A stretch of DNA of 64,000 bases from Eubacterium sp. ER2 (GTDB lineage: Bacteria > Bacillota > Clostridia > Lachnospirales > Lachnospiraceae), in NCBI RefSeq assembly GCF_000765215.1, contig NZ_JPJE01000010.1, positions 21,304 to 85,303 of the forward strand, written 5' to 3'. The translations under genes were made by a program, and so were the position numbers. The first letter of the stretch is position 1. Each line of letters starts with the position of its first letter. This document shows, piece after piece, positions 28,993 through 37,646 of the stretch. The notes beneath the pieces are model-generated. The model saw only the letters and a list, made by a program, of their open reading frames with translations, was not told where the DNA came from and made no database searches.

Positions 28993-29922
28993 ATGAAGTA
29001 TTGTTTTGGAGTAGATATTGGCGGAACAACCGTGAAGATGGGACTGTTTTCCACGGAGGGAGAGCTGTACGAGAAATGGGAGATCAAGACTCACACAGAG
29101 AATGAGGGAAAGCAGGTCCTGCCGGATATCGCGGCCTCTGTCCGCGCTAAGATGGAGGAAAAAGGAATTTCCGCGGAGGAGACAGCGGGCGTGGGAGTCG
29201 GCGTGCCGGCTCCGGTTAGTGAAGGAATTGTAAAGAACAGCGCCAATATCGGATGGGGCTATAAAAATGTTAAAAAGGAGATGGAGGAGCTTCTGCCGGG
29301 AATCCGGGCTGAAATCGGAAACGATGCCAATGTGGCGGCCCTGGGCGAGATGTGGCTGGGAGCCGGAAAGGGCTGCAGCAACATGATTATGGTGACGCTG
29401 GGCACTGGCGTGGGCGGCGGCGTGATCTGCCAGGGACATGTCATTGCAGGGGCAAACGGAGCCGGCGGCGAGATCGGACATATCTGTGTGAACTACAGCG
29501 AGACAGAAAAGTGCGGCTGCGGGAAGACCGGATGTCTGGAGCAGTACGCGTCCGCCACAGGAATCGCCCGTCTTGCAAAGCTGCGCCTTGCAAAGCTACA
29601 CGGGAAGACGCTGCTGGAGGGGAAAAACCTCAGCGCAAAGTCAGTCTTTGACGCGGTGAAGAAGGACGACAGAGTGGCGATTGAGATTGCGGAGGAGTTT
29701 GGAGCTTATCTGGGACATGCCCTCGCCAACATGGCAGTGATCGTGGATCCCGAGATGATCGTCATCGGCGGCGGCGTTTCCAATGCGGGACCTGCCCTTC
29801 TGCCTTTCATCGAGAAGCCCTTCCAGGAGAAGGCTTTCTTTGCCAACAAGGATACAAAGATCGTGCTGGCCACACTGGGCAATGACGCCGGTATCTGCGG
29901 AGCGGCAAGGCTGATCATCTGA
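28993..29922 (+). CDS. glcK: ROK-family glucokinase
   Basis: ATP-dependent glucose phosphorylation. 309 residues with no DNA-binding N-terminus, so it is an enzyme rather than a ROK repressor. The phosphate-binding motif is FGVDIGGTTVKMGLF, the catalytic Asp lies in IGNDANVAALGE, and the ROK zinc site is seen as GHICVNY followed by CGCGKTGCLEQYAS. A short duplicated stretch encodes LAKL twice in RLAKLRLAKL near residue 195. It sits directly downstream of hprK and ends at a strong terminator. Confidence 0.93.
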   Translation: MKYCFGVDIGGTTVKMGLFSTEGELYEKWEIKTHTENEGKQVLPDIAASVRAKMEEKGISAEETAGVGVGVPAPVSEGIVKNSANIGWGYKNVKKEMEELLPGIRAEIGNDANVAALGEMWLGAGKGCSNMIMVTLGTGVGGGVICQGHVIAGANGAGGEIGHICVNYSETEKCGCGKTGCLEQYASATGIARLAKLRLAKLHGKTLLEGKNLSAKSVFDAVKKDDRVAIEIAEEFGAYLGHALANMAVIVDPEMIVIGGGVSNAGPALLPFIEKPFQEKAFFANKDTKIVLATLGNDAGICGAARLII

Positions 29923-29976
29923 CACGGACAGAGCCGGGTGGATATAGGCAGAGATGTAGAAAAAAGAGGTATAAAT

Positions 29977-30020
29977 AAAAGCAGGTGTGAATGAGCTGCT
30001 GCTCATTCGCACCTGCTTTT
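29977..30020. terminator. Bidirectional terminator between glucokinase and PBP genes
   Basis: A 20-bp stem (29977-29996 with 30001-30020, one mismatch) and a 4-base loop. A-run and T-run ends let it serve both convergent genes. Confidence 0.9.
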
Positions 30021-30030
30021 ATTTTGATTT

Positions 30031-32610
30031 CTATCCGGTGGTTTCGCCGCCACCTCCGCCTCCGGTGCCCGGATCAGGATTGGTGGTTTCGCCGCCACCT
30101 CCGCCTCCGGTGCCCGGATCAGGATTGGTGGTTTCGCCGCCACCTCCGCCGCCTCCGGCGCCCGGATCGGGAGTGGGGGTAGTATCTCCGCCGCTGCCCG
30201 GTGTGGTCGTGGTGGTGCTGCCTCCGCTAGTGTCGGAAGTGCTGCCATCAGTGGTGGTGTCAGTTCCTGTGTCGTCGGTGGATCCCGTAGAACCGTGTCC
30301 CGGACAGGTCTCTGTAGGTGAATTGTCTGACGCAAAGAACTCTGTCCTTGAGGGGCATCCAGGCCTCGCGAGCTGCCCGGTCACTGTGCAGATGGTCTTC
30401 TGCTCCACCGATGTGGGCATCTCAAACTGCTTTGTCTCCAGACCCGCGTGGATGCGGCTCATAATGGACTTCCAGATCCGGAAACGGAAGGTAGTGTCAA
30501 TGTTGGTCATGGATTTCGGGTCATCGTAGCCGCCCCACACCGCACAGGTGTAATAGGGGGTGAAGCCGCAGAACCAGATATCCTTGTCACTGTCCGCTGT
30601 TCCCGTCTTGCCGGCTACCGGCATGTTGTCCAGGGCAGCGGCTGATCCGCTTCCCTCCTCCACAACGCTCTGCATGGCGCTTGTGAGGAGAGCGGCTGTG
30701 CTGTCCTTGACGGACTGATGAGACTCCGTGGGGTTCTCGATCAGCACATTGCCGTCGTGATCCAGGATCTTTGAGTATAGGGTTGGCGTGTTGTATACGC
30801 CGCCGTTGGCGATGGACGCAAAGGCCGCGCACAGCTCATAGTTGTATACACCATTTGTCAGACCTCCCAGAGCGATGGGCTCGTACATATCACTCTCCAC
30901 AAGTGAGCTCATGGAAAAGTTGTTCTTTGCGTACTCATATCCCAGCTGGGGACCGATCTGCTGTATGGTCTGCACGGCCACAGAGTTCATGGACTGGGCG
31001 ATGGCCTCCCGGACGGTGACGTTGCCGTAGTACTTGTTGCCCACGTTCTTGAATTCCGTGCCGTTTGAGTAATGCCAGGGCTGGTCGTCAAAGACGCTGG
31101 CCAGCGTGATCTGGTTCGTGTCCAGGGCGGGGGCGTAGGTGGCCAGGATCTTGAAGCAGGAACCCGGCTGCCTTGTGGAGCCTCTGTAGGCCCTGTTCAG
31201 ACTCTGGCTTGTCTCCTTGGCGCCCCTTCCGCCTACCATGGCCTTGATCTGGCCGGTGGCCTGGTCGATGATGGTGACAGAAGCCTGGGGCTGAGGCGTG
31301 ATGGTGATGCGCTCGTCATAGGTGTCGCCCTCCTGGGCAATCGTGGCCTTCCACTCCTCCACCATAGCTCTGGCAGCGTCCTCGGAGGAAAAGATGAGGG
31401 CGTTTTCAATGCCATAGGTGTTTTCCCTGTACGCCTCCACGCTCTCAGAGCCGTAGTTCTCTATGGTGCCGTCCGCCCGGGTGACGGTCAGCGCGTAGGA
31501 GAGACCGTACTCCTTCAGCCATGGGAAGTTGGCGTCATTGTTCATCTCCTCATCGCAGATCTGCTGCATGGCAGTGTTCTGTGTGGAGATGATAGTCAGG
31601 CCGCCGCTGTAGAGGGCGTTGTATGCCTGGCTTTCCGTGTACCCGAGGCGGGACATGAGATCGTCGATGACCTGCTCGGAGAGGGCGTCTATAAAATAGG
31701 AATAAGGTGAATCCTCTCCGATGGCCGCGTTGACAGCCTGAATTCTGGCGTACACGTCGTCGGCTGCCGCCTCATCGTAGGCCGCCTGGTCGATATATCC
31801 CTGATCCAGCATCTTGTTCAGAACCTCGGTGCGCCGTTTCGCGTTGGCGTCTGGGTTGGTGATGGGATTGTAGAGGGACGGGTTCTGGGTGATGCTGGCG
31901 AGAACCGCGCACTCGGACAGCGTCAGCTCGGATACATCCTTGTTGAAATAGCGCTTGGAGGCGGACTGCACGCCCAGGGTGTTCTGCCCCAGGTTGATGG
32001 TGTTCAGATATGCCTCCATGATTTCGTCCTTTGACATCTGTTTTTCGATGTCCAGAGCCAGGAACTGCTCCTGGATCTTTCTCTCCAGACGGTCGTAAAA
32101 GGTTTCCTCATTTACAAAGTCGGGAAAGACGTTGTTCTTTATGAGCTGCTGGGTCAGCGTGCTGGCTCCCTGTGAGAAGTCGCCGCCTGAAGTAATTCCC
32201 GTGACAGCGGCTCGCAGGATACCCTGCGGGTCAATACCGTTGTGCTCATAGAAGCGCTCGTCCTCAATGGCGACGAAAGCGTGCTGCAGATCCACGGGGA
32301 TCTGGTCGATGGATTTGTATTCGCGGTTGGAGCCGGCCTCCACGAACCGCTCCAGCTCAGTGGCCCCGTCGTCAGCGTAGACGATGGTCGTGTACCCTTT
32401 CGGACGCACATCGTCAGGTGTGACCTCCGGTGAATTGTCAAGGATCCTCTTCACAAAAATCAGACCGCCGATCATCCCGATGATACATATAGCAAGAACA
32501 CACAGGATAAAAGCCTTCAACAGCCGGACAGTGACCCGCTTACCCTGCATGGTTGATTTCGACGTTATCTGCTTTTGTTTTTTAGAAGCCTTTTTCTTTC
32601 CATAATTCAT
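30031..32610 (-). CDS. Class A penicillin-binding protein (PBP1A-type) with Gly-rich repeat tail
   Basis: Bifunctional peptidoglycan glycosyltransferase/transpeptidase, 859 residues. A basic cytoplasmic tail and one membrane helix (about 28-55) come first. The GT51 domain holds EDERFYEHNGIDPQGILRA and QGASTLTQQLIKN. The transpeptidase domain has SxxK within RQPGSCFKIL (about residue 480), SxN in SMNSVAVQ and KTG in VAGKTGTADSDKD. After about residue 770 the tail turns low-complexity: Thr/Asp/Ser-rich, then three units of the form GGGGGGETTNPDPGT. The start at 32610 has AGGAGG. The Cys inside the SxxK motif (SCFK) is uncommon but does not replace a catalytic residue. Confidence 0.94.
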   Translation of the reverse strand: MNYGKKKASKKQKQITSKSTMQGKRVTVRLLKAFILCVLAICIIGMIGGLIFVKRILDNSPEVTPDDVRPKGYTTIVYADDGATELERFVEAGSNREYKSIDQIPVDLQHAFVAIEDERFYEHNGIDPQGILRAAVTGITSGGDFSQGASTLTQQLIKNNVFPDFVNEETFYDRLERKIQEQFLALDIEKQMSKDEIMEAYLNTINLGQNTLGVQSASKRYFNKDVSELTLSECAVLASITQNPSLYNPITNPDANAKRRTEVLNKMLDQGYIDQAAYDEAAADDVYARIQAVNAAIGEDSPYSYFIDALSEQVIDDLMSRLGYTESQAYNALYSGGLTIISTQNTAMQQICDEEMNNDANFPWLKEYGLSYALTVTRADGTIENYGSESVEAYRENTYGIENALIFSSEDAARAMVEEWKATIAQEGDTYDERITITPQPQASVTIIDQATGQIKAMVGGRGAKETSQSLNRAYRGSTRQPGSCFKILATYAPALDTNQITLASVFDDQPWHYSNGTEFKNVGNKYYGNVTVREAIAQSMNSVAVQTIQQIGPQLGYEYAKNNFSMSSLVESDMYEPIALGGLTNGVYNYELCAAFASIANGGVYNTPTLYSKILDHDGNVLIENPTESHQSVKDSTAALLTSAMQSVVEEGSGSAAALDNMPVAGKTGTADSDKDIWFCGFTPYYTCAVWGGYDDPKSMTNIDTTFRFRIWKSIMSRIHAGLETKQFEMPTSVEQKTICTVTGQLARPGCPSRTEFFASDNSPTETCPGHGSTGSTDDTGTDTTTDGSTSDTSGGSTTTTTPGSGGDTTPTPDPGAGGGGGGGETTNPDPGTGGGGGGETTNPDPGTGGGGGGETTG
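30038..30175. repeat. 45-bp tandem repeat in the PBP 3' end
   Basis: Two identical 45-bp units (30038-30082 and 30083-30127) and a third diverged 48-bp unit (30128-30175) encode the Gly-rich/ETTNPDPGT tail in frame. The base identity of two copies suggests recent slippage or recombination, so copy number may vary among strains. Confidence 0.9.
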
Positions 32611-32637
32611 GTATTCAGCCTCCTTCATACTTTAGAC

Positions 32638-32666
32638 ATTATAGCAAATATACATATTGAAATAAA
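32638..32666 (-). promoter_or_regulatory. PBP gene promoter
   Basis: On the minus strand: TTTATT, 17-bp spacer, extended -10 TGCTATAAT. It lies about 30 bp before the PBP start. Confidence 0.55.
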
Positions 32667-32760
32667 GAAAAAAATGAAAACTTCATATTTAGGTAGGAAA
32701 AACTTAAGAAATCCGTTATAGTAGTAGATGACAGCGCAAAGAACAGAGGAGGAACGCAAA

Positions 32761-33408
32761 GTGGATCACAGAATGGTATTCCGGGGCGGAGAAGGGGAGA
32801 TCACGGAGAAAAGGTCCAGATTTATCGCCACAGTCCGCCCGGTAAAGAGCGAGGAGGAGGCCGCGGAGTTTATCGAAACGGTCAGGAAGAAGTACTGGGA
32901 CGCCAGGCACAACTGCTACGCCTACGTCATCGGGGATCACCAGGACATACAGCGGTACAGCGATGACGGGGAGCCGGGCGGCACGGCGGGCAGGCCCATG
33001 CTGGATGTGCTCCTGGGGGAGAACATCCATGACACGGCGGTGGTGGTAACCCGGTATTTCGGCGGTATCCTCCTGGGCACAGGGGGACTTGTGAGAGCCT
33101 ACCAGGGTGCGGCGAAGGAAGGACTGGCCTCCTCTTTGATTATAACCAGGATACAGGGAGTTAAACTGAAGATCACCACAGATTACACCGGCCTGGGAAA
33201 GATACAGTACATTCTGGGAGAGAGGGGCATACCGGTGCTGGACAGCTCCTACACAGAGAAGGTGGAGCTGACCGCCCTGGTGCCGGAGGCGCTTTGGCCT
33301 GCCCTGGAGGAGGAGCTGACAGACGGGACAAACGGGAAAGCGGTGCTGGAGGAGGCGGGAAAGTGCTTCTACGGCGACATAGACGGAAAAATACAGGTCC
33401 TGGAATGA
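32761..33408 (+). CDS. YigZ/IMPACT family protein
   Basis: A 215-residue protein of the YigZ (UPF0029/IMPACT) family, of uncertain function and linked elsewhere to translation control. The core motif DDGEPGGTAGRPML (about 68-81), followed by VVVTRYFGGILLGTGGLVRAY, is diagnostic. The C-terminal DUF1949-like domain follows. GTG 32761 is the start: AGAGGAGG lies nine bases upstream, whereas the ATG at 32728 sits next to a possible -10. The final codons and stop form the left arm of a terminator shared with hpf. Confidence 0.92.
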   Translation: MDHRMVFRGGEGEITEKRSRFIATVRPVKSEEEAAEFIETVRKKYWDARHNCYAYVIGDHQDIQRYSDDGEPGGTAGRPMLDVLLGENIHDTAVVVTRYFGGILLGTGGLVRAYQGAAKEGLASSLIITRIQGVKLKITTDYTGLGKIQYILGERGIPVLDSSYTEKVELTALVPEALWPALEEELTDGTNGKAVLEEAGKCFYGDIDGKIQVLE

Positions 33409-33431
33409 TTTCATTCCAGGACCTGTATTTT
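33388..33431. terminator. Bidirectional terminator overlapping the yigZ stop
   Basis: A perfect 21-bp stem (33388-33408 with 33411-33431) with a 2-base loop. The left arm includes the last codons and stop of yigZ; hpf converges from the other side. Confidence 0.9.
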
Positions 33432-33445
33432 GGAAGACTGTATTT

Positions 33446-33982
33446 TTACTGGAATTCCGGCTCGATCAGGCCGAAGGTTCCGTTCTTTCTCTTATATACG
33501 ACATTCACCTCATCGGTCTCCGCGTTGCAGAATACGAAGAAATCGTGCCCCAGAAGCTCCATCTGGATGCAGGCATCCTCCGGATACATAGGCTTGATGC
33601 CGAAGCGCTTTGTGCGGACGATCTTAATTTCCTCGTCGCTCTCGGGAGCGTCCTCCTCGTCGAAGAATTCCTGCTTGAAATTGCTGCCGTCCTGATGTCT
33701 CGCGATGAGCTTTGTTTTATATTTGCGAAGCTGTCTCTCAATGACTTCCTCCACAAGATCAATGGATACATACATGTCGCTGCTGACCTGTTCGGAGCGG
33801 ATAATATTTCCCTTTACAGGAATGGTCACCTCAATCTTCTGGCGTTCCTTTTCCACGCTCAGTGTGACGATGATCTCGGTGTCAGGGGTGAAGTACCTCT
33901 CCAGTTTACCGAGCTTGCGTGTAATGGTGTCTTTTAAGCCGGGCGTGATCTCGATGTTCTTTCCACTAATGATAAATTTCAT
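33446..33982 (-). CDS. hpf: Long-form ribosome hibernation promoting factor
   Basis: Long HPF dimerises 70S ribosomes into inactive 100S particles in stationary phase. 178 residues: the N-terminal S30AE domain (MKFIISGKNIEITPGLKDTI, 1-100), an acidic linker (FFDEEDAPESDEEI) and the C-terminal dimerisation domain (VRTKRFGIKPMYPEDACIQM onward). The ATG at 33982 has AAAGGAG nine bases upstream; a TTG three codons earlier is less likely. It is convergent with yigZ and shares its terminator. Confidence 0.95.
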   Translation of the reverse strand: MKFIISGKNIEITPGLKDTITRKLGKLERYFTPDTEIIVTLSVEKERQKIEVTIPVKGNIIRSEQVSSDMYVSIDLVEEVIERQLRKYKTKLIARHQDGSNFKQEFFDEEDAPESDEEIKIVRTKRFGIKPMYPEDACIQMELLGHDFFVFCNAETDEVNVVYKRKNGTFGLIEPEFQ

Positions 33983-34086
33983 GCTGTCCAACTCCTTTAC
34001 GATATGATTTCAGGAGAAATAATGTCTGACAAAAATGTAGGACAATTCATTTCTATCTGATATAAGGAGTATAACATGTTTTTCTG

Positions 34087-34701
34087 TCAATGTATAGCAT
34101 GTATTACTTCAATTCTTGAAATTTTTCCGTCACGCATTTTGGCCACCCGCAGGCCGGTATCTTCAAAATAGACGCAGGCCCCCTCTCTGGGTTCAATATC
34201 CTCTGCCCTGCATTTTGCCCGCAGGACAGCCTCCAGTGTCTCGGCGTCCGTCTCGTGGGGGATCTGACACCCCATGATCTTATTGACTACCCGCACCCGG
34301 GACGAGCCCCGGAACATATTTTTCTCTGCCAGGTCAAAGCCGAAGAAGAGATATTTCCTCGTGGCGAACAGGACAGCGATGGCGCACACGCCGATCAGGC
34401 TGGAAAAAGCGGAAGAGTGGTCGATGATGATCTGCCTGGCAATGGCAAAGAGGAGCACCTCGAACACGGTGTCCGGCGTGTGGTAGTACATCATCCGTAT
34501 CAGCTCCACGCCGATGATGAGCTCAAAGCAGGCCTCAAGGAGATCTTCGTAGTTCGGGTACCTGTCCAGGTCCGGTATGTAGATCAGGGAGCTGGCAAGC
34601 CGTAAGCACAGAAGAATGATGCCGACGGCCAGCATGATGGAGATAAAAAATTCCATGAACATGGCCAGACGGGAGAGAAAAGCGGCGAAATACTTTTTCA
34701 T
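34087..34701 (-). CDS. PsiE-like membrane protein with C-terminal CorC/HlyC-like domain
   Basis: 204 residues. The N-terminal half has about four membrane helices and resembles the PsiE (phosphate-starvation-inducible) superfamily, including FELIIGVELIRMMYYHTPDTV and ARQIIIDHSS. The C-terminal 75 residues are soluble and end in REGACVYFEDTGLRVAKM plus ISRIEVIHA. In spacing this resembles the transporter-associated CorC_HlyC domain found on metal transporters. Both assignments are by eye. It lies 18 bp downstream of the PAP2 phosphatase, with a good ribosome binding site (AAGGAGG), so the two are probably co-transcribed. Function unknown; ion or phosphate stress is a guess. Confidence 0.7.
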   Translation of the reverse strand: MKKYFAAFLSRLAMFMEFFISIMLAVGIILLCLRLASSLIYIPDLDRYPNYEDLLEACFELIIGVELIRMMYYHTPDTVFEVLLFAIARQIIIDHSSAFSSLIGVCAIAVLFATRKYLFFGFDLAEKNMFRGSSRVRVVNKIMGCQIPHETDAETLEAVLRAKCRAEDIEPREGACVYFEDTGLRVAKMRDGKISRIEVIHAIH

Positions 34702-34719
34702 AAAATCCTCCTTTGGGTA

Positions 34720-35619
34720 TTAGTTTTTCGGACAGGGCGGCACTACCCGGCTGAAGAGGGCGGGATAGATTACCATGATCCATAATACCAGTATAAAGTA
34801 TTTTATGATTTTTGCAATCACACATTCGCCCGTGATGAGGGGAATGGTGCTGTTCAGGACAAAAATCCCGAAAATACCGGCCGCGAATTTGACAGCCTGC
34901 ATCCAGAGACAGGGAGCGGCGGTCTGAAACCGGAGCCTGGTGGTCTCCAGATACCATCCCACGGCAAAGCCCAGTCCGGCGCCCACAGCCTTGAAGCAGT
35001 CCACGGCGTACACCTGGGGCAGGAGGCCGTATTGGCGAAGGAGGAGGGCTAAGACCGTGATCCCCAGACAGACCAGAAGGAGCAGCGCGAAGAAGACACG
35101 CATGGACACCGGGTCAGCTGTCAGCCGGGGCAGGAACCGCCGGGTCAGCCATATAAAAAGGGCGGATACGGCCAGGGAGCCCAGCACGTCCCAGGGCGTG
35201 TGGCATCCCAGGTACATGCGGGAGAAGCCCACCAGCAGGACGACGGCAAAGCAGAGCCATCGCGGCCCCTTTCTGGAGGTCTGGAGGCCCAGGGATCCGT
35301 ACAGGCAGGCAGCGCTCTGGGTGTGGCCGCTTGGAAAGGAGTAGCCTGTGGCCGCAGGCACTGCGCTCTCCACAGGGGAGAAGGCAGGATCCAGCACCCA
35401 GGGGCGGGGCACCCGGAAAGTGATCTTCAGAGTCTGCACGGCAAGCCCTGCCAGAAAGTAGGAAAAGCCGATCTGGAGGGCCAGCCCTTTGCTGACGCAC
35501 CAGTAGAGGAGACAGAGCACCAGTATGACCGCTGTCTCCTCCCCAAGCTGTGTGATAAACTGCATGATCCGGTCTGCGGCTGGGGTGCGCAGCGACTCCA
35601 GAAACCATAAAAAAACCAT
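34720..35619 (-). CDS. PAP2-family membrane phosphatase
   Basis: A 299-residue phosphatidic acid phosphatase type 2 protein with about seven membrane segments. Three active-site motifs are present: KITFRVPRP (about 69-77), PSGHTQSA (about 96-103) and SRMYLGCHTPWDVLGS (about 132-147). Family members act on lipid phosphates such as undecaprenyl pyrophosphate or phosphatidylglycerol phosphate; the substrate is not shown by motifs. AAGGAG precedes the ATG. It lies 24 bp after typA and 18 bp before the PsiE-like gene. Confidence 0.9.
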   Translation of the reverse strand: MVFLWFLESLRTPAADRIMQFITQLGEETAVILVLCLLYWCVSKGLALQIGFSYFLAGLAVQTLKITFRVPRPWVLDPAFSPVESAVPAATGYSFPSGHTQSAACLYGSLGLQTSRKGPRWLCFAVVLLVGFSRMYLGCHTPWDVLGSLAVSALFIWLTRRFLPRLTADPVSMRVFFALLLLVCLGITVLALLLRQYGLLPQVYAVDCFKAVGAGLGFAVGWYLETTRLRFQTAAPCLWMQAVKFAAGIFGIFVLNSTIPLITGECVIAKIIKYFILVLWIMVIYPALFSRVVPPCPKN

Positions 35620-35643
35620 AAATGCTCCTTGTGATCAGAAAGA

Positions 35644-37470
35644 TTATTTATTATTGCTCCTCTTGCGGAGCTTGGGATCCAGGATCTTCTTGCGGATGCG
35701 CAGCGACTCGGGAGTTACCTCCAGAAGCTCGTCCGTGTCGATGAAGTCCAGGGCCTGCTCCAGGCTGAGGATCCGCGGCGGCGTCAGGCGGAGCGCCTCG
35801 TCCGCGCTGGAGGAGCGGGTGTTGGTGAGGTGCTTAGTCTTGCAGACATTGACCTCGATGTCATCCGTCTTGCCGTTTTCGCCGATGACCATTCCGGCGT
35901 ACACCTTCTCGCCGGGCCCGATAAAGAGGGTACCCCTCTCCTGGGCGCTGTAGAGGCCGTAGGTGACGGACTCTCCGGTCTCGTAGGCGATGAGGGAGCC
36001 CTGCTTCCGGTACTGGATGTCTCCCTTGTAGGGGGCGTATCCGTCAAAGGCGGTGTTCATGATGCCGTTTCCCTTTGTGTCCGTCAGGAAGTCTCCTCTG
36101 TAGCCGATAAGTCCGCGGGAGGGGATGGAGAACTCCATCCGGGTGTAGTTGCCGCCGATGGGACCCATGCTGCGCAGCTCCCCTTTTCTCTGGCCCAGTT
36201 TTTCGATGACCACGCCCGTAAATTCATCCGGCACGTCGATGTAGGCCATCTCCATGGGCTCCAGGAGTTTTCCGTTCTCATCCTTCTTGTAGAGAACCTC
36301 CGCCTTGCTGACAGCGAACTCGTAGCCCTCCCGGCGCATGTTCTCAATGAGGACGGACAGATGGAGCTCACCCCGGCCGGACACCTTAAAGGTATCCATG
36401 TCCTCGGTCTCCTCCACCCGGAGGCTGACATCTGTGTTCAGCTCCCGGAAGAGGCGGTCGCGGAGGTGCCGGGATGTCACGTATTTGCCCTCCCTGCCGG
36501 CAAAGGGGCTGTCGTTGACCTTGAACTGCATGGCAATGGTGGGCTCGGAGATCTTCTGGAAGGGGATGGCCTGGGGGTTCTCGGGCGAGCAGATGGTGTC
36601 CCCGATGGACAGGTCCGCGATGCCGGAGATGGCCACGATGGAACCGATGGTGGCCTCTTTGACCTCCACCCGGTTCAGTCCGTCAAACTCATAGAGCCTG
36701 CTGATGCGCACCTTCTCCTGGCGCTCCGGGTCGTGGTGGTTGACCACGACCACATCCTGGTTGGTGCGGATGGTACCGTTGTCCACCTTGCCGATGCCGA
36801 TCCGGCCCACATACTCGTTGTAGTCGATGGTGCTGATGAGCACCTGGGTGTGAGCGTCCGGGTCTCCCTCCGGGGCGGGAATATAGTCCAGGATAGTCTC
36901 GAAAAGCGGGATCATGTTTTCCGGCTTGTCGTCCATGTCCAGCATGGCGTATCCGTCCTTGGCTGAGGCGTAGATGAAGGGACAGTCCAGCTGCTCCTCG
37001 GAGGCATCCAGGTCGATGAAGAGCTCCAGTACTTCATCGATTACCTCCGCCGGCCGGGCCTCCGGCCGATCGATTTTGTTGATGCAGACGATGACAGGCA
37101 GATCCAGCTCCAGGGCCTTGCGCAGGACGAACTTTGTCTGGGGCATGGCTCCCTCAAAGGCGTCCACAACAAGGATGACCCCGTTTACCATCTTCAGCAC
37201 GCGCTCCACCTCGCCGCCGAAGTCGGCGTGTCCCGGCGTGTCTACGATATTGATCTTTGTCCCCTTATAGAAGACGGCTGTATTTTTGGAGAGAATGGTA
37301 ATTCCACGTTCCCGCTCGATATCGTTGGAGTCCATGACCCTCTCGGCCACCTCCTGATTCTCGCGGAACACGCCGCTCTGCTTTAAAAGTTCATCCACAA
37401 GTGTTGTCTTGCCATGGTCAACATGGGCGATGATCGCAATATTACGCACATCTTCGCGTTTTGTCTTCAT
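35644..37470 (-). CDS. typA: TypA/BipA translational GTPase
   Basis: Ribosome-binding GTPase that aids 50S assembly and stress adaptation. 608 residues. G motifs: AHVDHGKTTLVDELL (G1), ERGITILSKNTA (G2), DTPGHADFGGEVERV (G3), NKIDRPEARPAEV (G4). The C-terminal domain includes GRGELHLSVLIENMRREGYE and PSRGLIGYRGDFLTDTKG, typical of BipA. AAGGAAG precedes the ATG. It is followed on the same strand by the PAP2 and PsiE-like genes. Confidence 0.96.
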   Translation of the reverse strand: MKTKREDVRNIAIIAHVDHGKTTLVDELLKQSGVFRENQEVAERVMDSNDIERERGITILSKNTAVFYKGTKINIVDTPGHADFGGEVERVLKMVNGVILVVDAFEGAMPQTKFVLRKALELDLPVIVCINKIDRPEARPAEVIDEVLELFIDLDASEEQLDCPFIYASAKDGYAMLDMDDKPENMIPLFETILDYIPAPEGDPDAHTQVLISTIDYNEYVGRIGIGKVDNGTIRTNQDVVVVNHHDPERQEKVRISRLYEFDGLNRVEVKEATIGSIVAISGIADLSIGDTICSPENPQAIPFQKISEPTIAMQFKVNDSPFAGREGKYVTSRHLRDRLFRELNTDVSLRVEETEDMDTFKVSGRGELHLSVLIENMRREGYEFAVSKAEVLYKKDENGKLLEPMEMAYIDVPDEFTGVVIEKLGQRKGELRSMGPIGGNYTRMEFSIPSRGLIGYRGDFLTDTKGNGIMNTAFDGYAPYKGDIQYRKQGSLIAYETGESVTYGLYSAQERGTLFIGPGEKVYAGMVIGENGKTDDIEVNVCKTKHLTNTRSSSADEALRLTPPRILSLEQALDFIDTDELLEVTPESLRIRKKILDPKLRKRSNNK

Positions 37471-37523
37471 ATGAAATCTTCCTTTTCTCTTCTTATTTTA
37501 AACTTTTTTTCTGTAACTTTAAT

Positions 37524-37551
37524 AGTGTATCATATTTCGGAAAAAAAACAA
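37524..37551 (-). promoter_or_regulatory. Candidate typA promoter
   Basis: On the minus strand: TTGTTT, 16-bp spacer, TACACT, about 55 bp before the typA start. The spacer contains a T-run. Confidence 0.4.
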
Positions 37552-37646
37552 GGAATATAGTTCTAATATATGCAATTCCCGCATAGATTAGGTATTGACT
37601 CTAAAAGCATCAAAATACGATCAAGAGGAAGGGAGATATTAAGACC

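Noticed and set aside
30038..30175. Tandem repeats as a possible CRISPR array
   Set aside because: Repeats are directly adjacent without spacers and are in frame within the PBP tail.
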